Origin: Robiginitomaculum sp.
Lineage (GTDB): Bacteria; Pseudomonadota; Alphaproteobacteria; Caulobacterales; Maricaulaceae
Assembly (NCBI GenBank): GCA_021776555.1
Contig: JAJFFR010000180.1
Coordinates: forward strand, 1 to 33,005
DNA: 33,005 nt
Direction: 5' to 3'
In this document: one piece after another, positions 26,118 to 33,005 of the stretch
How positions within the stretch are numbered: position 1 is the first letter of the stretch
How the letters are laid out: every line of letters starts with the position of its first letter
Translations under genes and position numbers: made by a program
The notes under the pieces: generated by a model
Database searches by the model: none
Told to the model about the DNA's origin: nothing
The model's input: the letters and a program-made list of their open reading frames with translations, nothing else

Positions 26118-27299
26118 ATGAATGAATTTCCTGACTGGATCCCAATCGGCCCGGCGCTGGAACAATTGAGCGTCAAAGCAGCCACGTTGTATTCTTACGT
26201 TAGCCGGGGACAAGTCAGATCGCTGGCCGATCCCAAAGACCCACGGTGCAGTTTGTATTCCCGCCGGGATATCGAGCAATTGTTAGCCAAGAGAAGCCGA
26301 CCCCGCGCCCGGGCCGAGATTGCCTCTAGCACCATTGCGTGGGGTGAGCCGATCCTGCAAACTCGCATTTCCACCGTTAAAGACGGGCAATTGTTTTTCG
26401 GCGAACAAAATGCAGAAATTTTGGCCAGAACATTCTCGTTGGAAGAGATTGCTGGGCGTCATTTTCAAAGTGTAGCCAGCACCACACCACCAGTTGCTGC
26501 CTCTAATGTTTGGCATGAAGAAACCAATCCAAAGATCAGGGCATTTGCATTTCTGGCCGGGCGGGTCAGCAGTGCCGCCCCAGCATTGGGCCGGACCAGA
26601 GCGGCATTGGCCCAAGAGGCTTTTGGCCTGCTGTCTGATTTTGCCGATGCCGTAGTGGGCGAGACTCATTCTGGCTCGATCCATCACCGGATGGGCGCAA
26701 GCTGGAATTTACCTGAACGAGGAATTGATCTGATCCGACAAGCTTTGGTGTTGATTAGCGAGCACGAATTAAACGCTTCGACCTTTGCAGTTCGCATTGC
26801 CGCTTCGACCGGTGCTGCTTTGCCGGCGGCAGCACTGGCCGGGCTTGCGACCTTGTCCGGTCCATTGCATGGGGATGCGACCGAGCAAGCCGTAATGTTT
26901 TTACGGAAAATCACCAATAAGCCTTCCCCAGAGGCGCAAATTCACCAGACTTTACGCGGAAACGGCCAGCTACCTGCCATGGGTCACAGCCTCTATCCCG
27001 ATGGCGACCCACGAGCCAAAGCGCTGTTACAAGTCATACGCCCCAAACCAAACATATCCCACGCCATCGCATTGTGTAGTCAAATCACCGGGCAATTTCC
27101 CAACATAGACATGGCCTTGGCCGCCTTGGTTTGTGAGCTAGAACTACCAGAACACGCTGCGTTCAGTATTTTCGCCATTGGCAGAATGAGCGGATGGCTG
27201 GCCCACGCCATCGAGCAAATCGAAACCGGAAACCTCATTCGCCCACGGGCTGTCTATAGCCGACTAAAACCCGGCAAGCCCGTAAGCAAAGAGAAATAA
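26118..27299 (+). CDS. helix-turn-helix/citrate synthase fusion protein
   Basis: Protein of 393 aa. Residues 1-60 form a MerR/excisionase-type DNA-binding region (IPIGPALEQLSVKAATLYSYVSRGQVRSL...CSLYSRRDIEQLL). Residues of about 75-385 have a citrate-synthase fold with SEHELNAST (His216), SGPLHG (247-252), MGHSLYPDGDPR (His290, Arg299), FPNIDMAL (Asp331) and an IRPRAVYSR end. All three catalytic positions (His, His, Asp) are kept, but the CoA-contact Lys/Arg next to His290 is Pro. It may be a regulator sensing a CoA ester or citrate, an enzyme, or both. ATG 26118 is chosen since the frame upstream has no motif. Divergent from the other citrate synthase-like gene. Confidence 0.83.
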   Translation: MNEFPDWIPIGPALEQLSVKAATLYSYVSRGQVRSLADPKDPRCSLYSRRDIEQLLAKRSRPRARAEIASSTIAWGEPILQTRISTVKDGQLFFGEQNAEILARTFSLEEIAGRHFQSVASTTPPVAASNVWHEETNPKIRAFAFLAGRVSSAAPALGRTRAALAQEAFGLLSDFADAVVGETHSGSIHHRMGASWNLPERGIDLIRQALVLISEHELNASTFAVRIAASTGAALPAAALAGLATLSGPLHGDATEQAVMFLRKITNKPSPEAQIHQTLRGNGQLPAMGHSLYPDGDPRAKALLQVIRPKPNISHAIALCSQITGQFPNIDMALAALVCELELPEHAAFSIFAIGRMSGWLAHAIEQIETGNLIRPRAVYSRLKPGKPVSKEK

Positions 27300-27319
27300 A
27301 ACTGTCAAACGGTTCAGAC

Positions 27320-28300
27320 TTACCGATTGACCACGCTCATATCGGCATAACGATCACCCACCACTTTGGCCGACAAATTATCCAACTCAGCTAGATCGCT
27401 CTGACTTAAAGTAACTTCACCCGCTGCCAAATTACTGGTTAGGTTTTTGGCTTTGGTGGTGCCCGGGATCACATGCACAAAATCACCTTGGGCCAACACC
27501 CAGGCCAAGGCGATTTGTGCCGGGTGAGCCTTGTGGCGCGCAGCCACCGCATGCACTTCTTCGGCCAAGGCCAGATTGGCCGCATAATTTTCCGGTGAAA
27601 AGCGCGGCGAATAACTGCGATAATCCTTGGCATCTGGCGCATTTTCTTTGGTAAACGCGCCGCTCAGCATGCCCCGGCCCAATGGCGAATACGCCACCAA
27701 GGATACGCCCAATTCCCGGCAGACCGGAATAACACCGGTTTCCAAATCGCGGCTGAACAATGAGTATTCTGACTGCACCGCCGAAACTGGATGCACCGCA
27801 TGTGCCCGGCGCAAGGTGTCGCCTGAACACTCAGACAGGCCAATCGCCTTAATTTTTCCCTCATTCATCAAATCCGCCAAGGCACCCATGGTTTCTTCGA
27901 TGGCAACTGAGCCGTCCATACGATGCTGGTAATACAAATCAATATGATCCGTTTTCAAACGAACCAACGAGCCATCGCAAGCCCGGCGCACCGCTTCTGG
28001 AGAACCATCCACGCCAGTCATCGCCCGGGTTTTGGCATCACGAGTGATCCCGAATTTAGTGGCGATAAATACTTTATCCCGTCGATCAGCAAACGCTTCG
28101 CCCAACAGGGTTTCATTGGCGCCCATGCCATACAACTCGGCCGTATCGAAATGGTTCACGCCCAGATCAATCGCTTTATGCAACAACGCAATCGCAGTTT
28201 GTTGTTCGGTAGCTTTGCCATAAAATTCTGACAGCCCCATACAACCCAACCCAATCGGGTTTAAGTCAGGACCATTGGTACCAAGTGTTCTAGTTTGCAT
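27320..28300 (-). CDS. aldo/keto reductase
   Basis: NADPH-dependent oxidoreductase of 326 aa, of the YhdN/AKR11-13-like type. The catalytic tetrad is visible: Asp52 and Tyr57 (FDTAELYG), Lys82 (ATKFG) and His126 (YYQHRMD). The N-terminus MQTRTLGTNGPDLNPIGLGCMGLS and the cofactor region near IPGTTKAKNLTSNLAA are typical. The substrate is unknown. The ATG at 28300 has GGAGA six bases upstream; the ATG at 28303 is equally possible. The gene starts within the end of the tetR gene (about 11 bases overlap) and should be cotranscribed with it. It converges with the fusion citrate synthase 20 bases away. Confidence 0.9.
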   Translation of the reverse strand: MQTRTLGTNGPDLNPIGLGCMGLSEFYGKATEQQTAIALLHKAIDLGVNHFDTAELYGMGANETLLGEAFADRRDKVFIATKFGITRDAKTRAMTGVDGSPEAVRRACDGSLVRLKTDHIDLYYQHRMDGSVAIEETMGALADLMNEGKIKAIGLSECSGDTLRRAHAVHPVSAVQSEYSLFSRDLETGVIPVCRELGVSLVAYSPLGRGMLSGAFTKENAPDAKDYRSYSPRFSPENYAANLALAEEVHAVAARHKAHPAQIALAWVLAQGDFVHVIPGTTKAKNLTSNLAAGEVTLSQSDLAELDNLSAKVVGDRYADMSVVNR

Positions 28301-28907
28301 CATTTTTCTCCATGATTTGTGTTTCTTGAATTGGCGGGCAGATGCGCCAAGCATCAAAGGCCGCCGCCATTGCTGTTTTAATTTGGGTGTCCGGGCACGG
28401 CGGCCCGCTTTGCTCCGCCCGCAGGATCGAGATGATCGGCGCGTAAAAAAGTCCGGTCATCAGATCAATAGGTAGTGATTTGAATTGGCCCGCATGGATG
28501 CCGTCTCGATGCAAAGCGCCCAACAATTCGGCCATTGGTTTGTGGGCCAATCCGCCTTCGGTTCGGACCAATTCAGTTTCGCTGAACTTCTGCACAAAGA
28601 TCAGTTTTTGCGGATCGGCGCGGTAGGCCAAAAATGTCTGGTGCCATAAATGCACGAACCGTTCGGTAATGTTGGCCGCTGGCTCATATGCGTCTGTAAC
28701 CTGCTCAAACACATCGCGTTTGATCTGCCGGTACACGGCGATAAGAAGTTCATCCTTCGTCGAAAAATGACGATAAATCGTCCCCTCTGCCACTTCTGCC
28801 ATCTCAGCAATCCGCGCCGTGGTGGTCGCCGCCAAGCCGTCATCCGCCACCAATTGCAGGGCGGCACGCATAATTTGCGCCTTTTTTGTATGTAGATGAG
28901 TGAGCAC
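28290..28907 (-). CDS. TetR-family transcriptional regulator
   Basis: Regulator of 205 aa. The N-terminal helix-turn-helix is clear: IMRAALQLVADDGLAATTTARIAEMAEVAEGTIYRHFSTKDELLIAVY, with the TetR GTIYRHF turn. The all-helical ligand domain follows and the ligand is unknown. The start is GTG at 28907, the only in-frame start that leaves room for the first helix. That codon lies inside a palindrome, so the protein may repress its own gene and the downstream aldo/keto reductase. The 3' end overlaps the reductase start. TetR-AKR pairs often respond to reactive carbonyls or xenobiotics, but this is inference. Confidence 0.87.
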   Translation of the reverse strand: MLTHLHTKKAQIMRAALQLVADDGLAATTTARIAEMAEVAEGTIYRHFSTKDELLIAVYRQIKRDVFEQVTDAYEPAANITERFVHLWHQTFLAYRADPQKLIFVQKFSETELVRTEGGLAHKPMAELLGALHRDGIHAGQFKSLPIDLMTGLFYAPIISILRAEQSGPPCPDTQIKTAMAAAFDAWRICPPIQETQIMEKNDAN

Positions 28908-28913
28908 TCACTC
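28898..28913. promoter_or_regulatory. 16-bp palindrome at the tetR start, probable operator
   Basis: GAGTGAG (28898-28904) and CTCACTC (28907-28913) flank CA, a perfect dyad. It spans the GTG start of the tetR gene and fits the size of TetR-family operators. Binding would block transcription or initiation of the tetR-AKR operon. Confidence 0.55.
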
Positions 28914-29102
28914 TTATTATCAACGCAACGGATAAAGTCAAGGCGGTTAGGCGGAGTAGATCAAGTTTGTATCTGATGGCGCGACAGTATTGCGGCAAAG
29001 CCGGGTATCCGGCGAGCCTGTCAACGCCAGTGCCAAATCAATAACTCTGGTGGATATTTTACCACGAAAAAACTTGCTTATCTAAAGGATCGCTAAAGAG
29101 CT

Positions 29103-30041
29103 TTACTCGGCTAAAAACCGCTCGACTTCGAGCGCTGCCATGCAGCCCATGCCAGCGGCTGTTACTGCTTGGCGATAGATGTCATCGGTCACATCACCGG
29201 CCGCAAACACACCCGGAATTTCGGTGGCGGTTGAATCCGGTGCCGTGATCAAATACCCGCCGCGCTTGAATGGTAATTGCCCCTCAAACAAGCTGGTTTC
29301 CGGCTTATGGCCGATCGCCACAAATACGCCGTCCACGTCCAGCTGTTTGGTCGCGCCGGTTTGGGCGTGTTCCAACCGAACGCCGGTGACCCCTGGCGGA
29401 TTGTCTGTGCCTAGCACCTCAGCCAGATTGTGGTTCCACACTGGTTCAATTTTTTCATTAGCCAGCAACCGGTTTTGCAAAATCTTTTCGGATCGCAATT
29501 CATCGCGGCGGTGAACCAGATATACTTTTGAGGCAAAATTGGTGAGAAATAAGGCTTCTTCCACCGCCGTATTGCCGCCGCCGATCACGGCAACTTCCTT
29601 GTCGCGATAGAAAAAACCATCGCAAGTCGCACAGGCCGAAACCCCAAAGCCTTGGTATTTTTCTTCTGAAGGCAAGCCCAGCCATTTGGCTTGCGCACCG
29701 GTGGCAATAATCACTGCATCAGCGGTAAACGAGCCACTTGAATCAGATATAAGCTGAAAAGGGCGGCTGGAGAGATCCACTTTGGTAATGGTGTCGTCAA
29801 TGATTTTGGTACCCATAGCCAGCGCCTGATCGCGCATTTGATCCATCAACCATGGCCCTTGAATTTGTTCGGCAAAGCCGGGGTAGTTTTCCACTTCCGA
29901 GGTAATGGTCAATTGCCCGCCCGGCTGCAGGCCAGAAAATACCAGAGGTTCCAACATAGCCCGGGCTGCATAAATCGCGGCGGTATATCCGGCCGCTCCA
30001 GAGCCAATAATGGCAACGCGTACATGTTGGGTTTCGGGCAT
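29103..30041 (-). CDS. trxB: thioredoxin reductase
   Basis: FAD/NADPH flavoenzyme of 312 aa that reduces thioredoxin. FAD binding is shown by VAIIGSGAAGYTAAIYAARA at 9-28, the redox disulphide by CATC at 137-140 followed by DG, and NADPH binding by GGGNTAVEEA. The C-terminal FAD motif is FAAGDVTDDIYRQAVTAAGMG. The ATG at 30041 gives the typical alphaproteobacterial beginning (MPETQHVRVAIIG); the in-frame ATG at 30080 would add 13 residues that do not resemble the family. It follows the ELM1 gene by about 65 bases and should be part of the greA-ELM1-trxB unit. Confidence 0.96.
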   Translation of the reverse strand: MPETQHVRVAIIGSGAAGYTAAIYAARAMLEPLVFSGLQPGGQLTITSEVENYPGFAEQIQGPWLMDQMRDQALAMGTKIIDDTITKVDLSSRPFQLISDSSGSFTADAVIIATGAQAKWLGLPSEEKYQGFGVSACATCDGFFYRDKEVAVIGGGNTAVEEALFLTNFASKVYLVHRRDELRSEKILQNRLLANEKIEPVWNHNLAEVLGTDNPPGVTGVRLEHAQTGATKQLDVDGVFVAIGHKPETSLFEGQLPFKRGGYLITAPDSTATEIPGVFAAGDVTDDIYRQAVTAAGMGCMAALEVERFLAE

Positions 30042-30107
30042 AGATTTATCTTTCGAATCGGTCAGCACAAGTTGCACCATAGGGCTGAAAAAAGTCGGAG
30101 TTCAAGC

Positions 30108-31094
30108 CTAATCAAATGTATCAGGATCAGGTTTCAAATGACCGTAAAACCGGCGCAAGGCCTCTTCGGCAGCGCGGCGCGTCTCGTCCAGTGGCTCCAC
30201 GTCCCACGTGGCTAGCGAGCCGGTAAATGGATGCACCAAGTTCTTGTCTGCCAATTCGTCGTGCAAATCGGAAAACTTGCCATCTTCGCCATCCAGCCGG
30301 AACATCAGAACCGGCTTTCCGGCACTGGCCCCGTCGGTCAGCATATTGGTTGAATCGCTGGTTACAATCACCGCGCTTGCCGCATCTAAAAAGGCCATGT
30401 ACGGATTGTCGCCATCTTTTTTGGCACCGGTCCACAACCAGACATTTTCGCGTTTTCCAAGGCGGCGGCGCAACGCACGTTTGGCAAAACCCGGCGTGCG
30501 GCGCGATGTGGTGATCATCAAAGAGACATTAGTTTTGGCCAACCGCTCCAGATGCAGCCGCAATTCTTTGAGTTTCTCTTTGGTCAATTTATGCCGCTTG
30601 GAATTACCGCCGATCACCACGGCCAAACGGGGGCACGGCAATTGATCAATTCGCTCGGCAAAGGTCTCGCGCGCTTTGGTCAGTCTGGGTTTGGATATCC
30701 GATTGGTTGCCCCAACGATCGAGAGCACATTTTCCCCGGTCAATTGATCGTGGTTGGGCGCAATCACCATATCAAACTGTTTTAATGGACGACGCGGTGC
30801 CTGCAATTGGATGCAGAACGTCTGGCCTTTCGACCATTTTCGCATGGCCTTGGCATACGGAAGGCTCGACTGGCCGCAACAAATCAGCAGTTTGGGCCAG
30901 CCATTTTCCATGCCCGGCAAGGGGCGATTAGCCGCCAACAAAGTAAGCAAGCTGGGTCGGGGTGCCAAAAAGCTTTTGATCTTACAAGGGATCATCTCGG
31001 CAATGGCCTCGGCTAACCCTAAGACCTGATTGTCAATCCCGGCCCGGCCGTCACTGATGGTCCAGATCAATAATTCGCCAGCCGGATCACTCAC
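30108..31094 (-). CDS. ELM1/GtrOC1 family putative nucleotide-diphospho-sugar glycosyltransferase
   Basis: Protein of 328 aa of the family annotated as mitochondrial fission ELM1. The N-terminus [27 protein letters not shown] and the middle [19 protein letters not shown] are the family signatures. [20 protein letters not shown] and [22 protein letters not shown] resemble a GT-B glycosyltransferase acceptor and donor site. No signal or membrane segment is seen. Bacterial function is unknown; plant ELM1 acts in mitochondrial division, and descent from the alphaproteobacterial ancestor is plausible. GTG 31094 overlaps the greA stop as GTGA and has GGTGA upstream; TTG at 31100 is the alternative. 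Confidence 0.85.
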   Translation of the reverse strand: MSDPAGELLIWTISDGRAGIDNQVLGLAEAIAEMIPCKIKSFLAPRPSLLTLLAANRPLPGMENGWPKLLICCGQSSLPYAKAMRKWSKGQTFCIQLQAPRRPLKQFDMVIAPNHDQLTGENVLSIVGATNRISKPRLTKARETFAERIDQLPCPRLAVVIGGNSKRHKLTKEKLKELRLHLERLAKTNVSLMITTSRRTPGFAKRALRRRLGKRENVWLWTGAKKDGDNPYMAFLDAASAVIVTSDSTNMLTDGASAGKPVLMFRLDGEDGKFSDLHDELADKNLVHPFTGSLATWDVEPLDETRRAAEEALRRFYGHLKPDPDTFD

Positions 31095-31564
31095 ACCCAA
31101 ATCACCATGATAATTTCCAACGAGCGAGACCCACCCGGCGCCATAACCTCCACCACATCACCAATTTCCTTGGTGATCATCGCCCTTGCGATGGGCGAAG
31201 TGACAGAAACCTTGCCCAAAGCAACTTCAGCCTCGTCTTCGCCAACAATTTTGTAGGTTAACTCTTCTTCGGTAGCTTCATCAAAAACCGTCACCGTCGC
31301 GCCAAAACGAACCACATCACCACTCATGATGGTCACATCGATGATTTGGGCGCGAGACAATTTACCCTCGAGGTCTTTAACCCGCGATTCAATGAAGCCC
31401 TGACGCTCTTTGGCGGCGTGGTATTCGGCGTTTTCTTTCAAATCGCCGTGCTCACGCGCTTCGGCAATCGCCGTAATAATTTGCGGACGCTCAACGCTTT
31501 TTAAGAATTTTAGTTCTTCATCAAGGGCCAGATGTCCCTCGACGGTCATGGGTACTTTGGTCAT
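31091..31564 (-). CDS. greA: transcription elongation factor GreA
   Basis: Factor of 157 aa that enters the RNA polymerase secondary channel and stimulates cleavage of backtracked RNA. The N-terminal coiled coil carries [24 protein letters not shown], with the acidic tip residues (the HGD and EN acidic pair) intact. The C-terminal FKBP-like domain includes [25 protein letters not shown]. Length and layout are normal. It is the first gene of the unit with the ELM1 and trxB genes. A good promoter lies about 75-103 bases upstream. In many alphaproteobacteria greA follows carB; here about 10 kb of other genes intervene. Confidence 0.96.
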   Translation of the reverse strand: MTKVPMTVEGHLALDEELKFLKSVERPQIITAIAEAREHGDLKENAEYHAAKERQGFIESRVKDLEGKLSRAQIIDVTIMSGDVVRFGATVTVFDEATEEELTYKIVGEDEAEVALGKVSVTSPIARAMITKEIGDVVEVMAPGGSRSLEIIMVIWV

Positions 31565-31638
31565 GTACTGAGTTTCTCTTGTCTTTACGCGGGGTTAGAA
31601 GCAGCCAACTGCTAATTCCAACCCATTACCGAATAGAC

Positions 31639-31667
31639 AATATAACCCGCCCTCGCCCGCTATTCAA
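31639..31667 (-). promoter_or_regulatory. putative promoter of greA
   Basis: TTGAAT (31667-31662) and TATATT (31644-31639) are 17 bases apart on the minus strand, close to sigma-70 consensus. The leader between it and the greA ATG can fold: GGGTT (31592-31596) with AACCC (31620-31624) enclosing AGCAG (31600-31604) with CTGCT (31609-31613). Confidence 0.5.
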
Positions 31668-31708
31668 GGCGGAGCGCAATGCGCACGATACTCTTGGGTC
31701 AAGCGAAG

Positions 31709-32485
31709 TTATTTTGCCTTGCGAAACCGGTAGACAAAGCGATCGGTTTTACCGCGAATTTCTGGCTGAAACACATTGATGGTATGATCATCCTCGGCAA
31801 AGTGTAAGGCGTCCGACTGTGCGTCCAACACAAATCCGGCTGCTTCTATTTCAGCTCGAACTAGGCTGGCATCAATCCGGTGCAGCGGGTCAGCCGCCGC
31901 TTCACCAGAGCCATCTAGCGCACGGTGATCGGTGATCAGAAAAACGCCATCCGGTTTTAAGGCCGCAAAAATCTGTTGGTTCATCGCGGCGCGATCAGCA
32001 GGTAACAACACCACATCATGATAGATCAACATCATGGTCACTGCATCGAGTGAGCCAGCTTCCAATTGCAAATCATCAAATTTAACATTTACCGTGGAAA
32101 TATTGGGTCGATCTGCGCGTACGGTTTCGAGGGCGGGAAGTAAGTTTTTGCCGTATTTTTCGATCCAGTCCGGTGGATTTTGCATCAATACCGAACCATC
32201 GGGACCGACCAGCGTGGAAAGCAACCGGGAGAAATAGCCGCCTCCAGCGCCAAGATCGGCCACGACATCGCCTGTTTGAATGGTACTAAATGCCAAGACC
32301 GGCGCGGGCTGCCGGGCTGCATCACGTTTTACTTGCCTTTCGGAACGATCCGTTGCGGCCAAAGCCGTAGCAATTTGCGCTGACATATCCGGCGCACGGC
32401 TCATCTTGTTGCCATGGCCGTTATGACCACAGGCCGCAACCAATCCAGCAACCGCTATCCCTGCAAAAACCAATCGTAATTTCAT
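31709..32485 (-). CDS. predicted lipoprotein class I SAM-dependent methyltransferase
   Basis: Protein of 258 aa. From ATG 32485 it begins with a signal helix and lipobox (GLVAAC, Cys19), so it should be exported and lipid-anchored. The body is a class I methyltransferase fold: motif I VVADLGAGGGYFSRLLS, then IYHDVVL, AALKPDGVFLITDHRA and a C-terminal RFVYRFRK. This resembles COG4798-type predicted methyltransferases, which have signal peptides. The substrate is unknown, and SAM is not known to be supplied outside the cytoplasm. AAGGGG upstream supports the start. The in-frame extension to 32542 would put 19 residues before the signal. Confidence 0.85.
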   Translation of the reverse strand: MKLRLVFAGIAVAGLVAACGHNGHGNKMSRAPDMSAQIATALAATDRSERQVKRDAARQPAPVLAFSTIQTGDVVADLGAGGGYFSRLLSTLVGPDGSVLMQNPPDWIEKYGKNLLPALETVRADRPNISTVNVKFDDLQLEAGSLDAVTMMLIYHDVVLLPADRAAMNQQIFAALKPDGVFLITDHRALDGSGEAAADPLHRIDASLVRAEIEAAGFVLDAQSDALHFAEDDHTINVFQPEIRGKTDRFVYRFRKAK

Positions 32486-32590
32486 GACCAACCCCTTTGT
32501 TGTCTCTGATGCCAAACTAGTGCTCGGCCTCAACAATAACAAATTACGATTTGGATAGTTTAGGCCACGATTAACAATTCCTGTTCACGT

Positions 32591-33005
32591 TTATTGTTTG
32601 GGCCTGAGCGTCTCAATAAACCGCGCATCCATCCAAAGCATGTCTACATTCGCTACTGCATCATCATTTGCTGGGGTGATAACCCTACTAAAGAAAAAGT
32701 ATTTTCCGTCTGGTGTAATCTTTGCGCCCATTTCCTCCGCATCTGTGTTGATCTTGTCACCCAAGTTAATAGCGGCACCCCAAGAGCCATCTTGCTGCCG
32801 AAAACTGATATAAATATCAGAATCCCCATATCCGCCGTCTCTTTCGCCGTCCCACATAATATAACTTTCGTCTGGTGCAATAAGGGGATGGGCATTCCAC
32901 GTTCCGGTATTAATTTCTTTACTTAACGGCTTCGGCTCTTCCCTTCTGCCGTCTACCAATCGTGAATACCGAAGAACACCATTTCCATCTCTAGCGGCCT
33001 CGTCA
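32591..33005 (-). CDS. PD40/TolB-like beta-propeller protein, 5' end beyond the window
   Basis: Partial gene; the frame runs open to the window end, so the N-terminus is missing. The C-terminal 138 or so residues show WD40-like PD40 repeats: APDESYIMWDGERDGGYGDSDIYISFRQ, then TPDGKYFFFSR, with the typical PDG/DIY pattern. It ends in LWMDARFIETLRPKQ. Such proteins bind other proteins or act as exported propellers; a specific function cannot be told. The TTG at 32959 is an internal codon, not a start. It follows the methyltransferase on the same strand, 105 bases away. Confidence 0.75.
   Translation of the reverse strand, partial: DEAARDGNGVLRYSRLVDGRREEPKPLSKEINTGTWNAHPLIAPDESYIMWDGERDGGYGDSDIYISFRQQDGSWGAAINLGDKINTDAEEMGAKITPDGKYFFFSRVITPANDDAVANVDMLWMDARFIETLRPKQ

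Noticed and set aside
31592-31624. SRP-RNA-like AAGCAGCC in the greA leader
   Set aside because: Only this short string matches; the surrounding sequence forms a simple leader hairpin and not an SRP fold.
32591-32959. Complete 122-aa gene starting at TTG 32959
   Set aside because: The frame continues open upstream to the window edge with continuing propeller-like sequence, so this is a 5'-truncated gene.

Overview
The window looks like a chromosomal segment of an alphaproteobacterium of moderate GC content. The evidence is the ffh-rpsP-rimM-trmD-rplS operon, a DUF2794 protein, an ELM1-family gene between greA and trxB, and the many GTG/TTG starts. The lineage may be near the Maricaulales/Hyphomonadales, but that is a guess from general flavour and not a placement. 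I see no tRNA, rRNA, CRISPR array, integrase or transposase. Most of the window is core housekeeping sequence with small accessory inserts.

Layout, left to right. 1-2711: DUF2794 protein, a DUF4349 lipoprotein and a dicarboxylate/acidic amino acid symporter. 2756-4690: a visibly AT-rich two-gene insert with its own promoter, encoding a YwgA-like protein and a SAMHD1-like HD phosphohydrolase. 4707-5816: a diiron ferritin-like protein with two E-X28-DEARH motifs, behind a promoter that overlaps a near-perfect TetR-type palindrome. 5941-9937: the ffh-rpsP-rimM-trmD-rplS operon, with an attenuator-like leader before ffh and a clean terminator after rplS. 10020-10141: a REP-like composite repeat. 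10186-13322: a small membrane protein coupled to xseA, and divergent purD. 13319-15444: a PepSY membrane protein, a TSUP permease and a GNAT acetyltransferase. 15555-17413: an AT-rich DUF3800 gene and a fatty acid desaturase. 17584-20829: carB.

20830-23670 holds a DUF418-type membrane protein divergent from its probable TetR regulator, then a coupled DUF1214/DUF1254 envelope pair. 23671-24002 is the only gene-free stretch longer than 300 bp. On the minus strand it appears to encode a small RNA with three C-rich anti-Shine-Dalgarno motifs and a strong terminator. 24003-27299 has a LysR regulator and two divergent citrate-synthase-family genes, one carrying an N-terminal helix-turn-helix. 27320-28907 is a TetR-aldo/keto reductase operon. 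29103-31564 is greA-ELM1-trxB. The window ends with a lipoprotein methyltransferase and the 3' part of a PD40 (TolB-like) beta-propeller gene.

Functionally the core genes cover protein targeting and ribosome biogenesis, purine and carbamoyl-phosphate synthesis, DNA repair, redox and transcription fidelity. The most interesting signals are: (1) the anti-SD small RNA at 23767-23930; (2) the YwgA-HD island; (3) the ffh leader with mutually exclusive hairpins; (4) the paired citrate synthases, where one has Glu at the catalytic Asp position and the other is a DNA-binding fusion; and (5) the operator-controlled diiron protein. None of these can be called undescribed without database searches.
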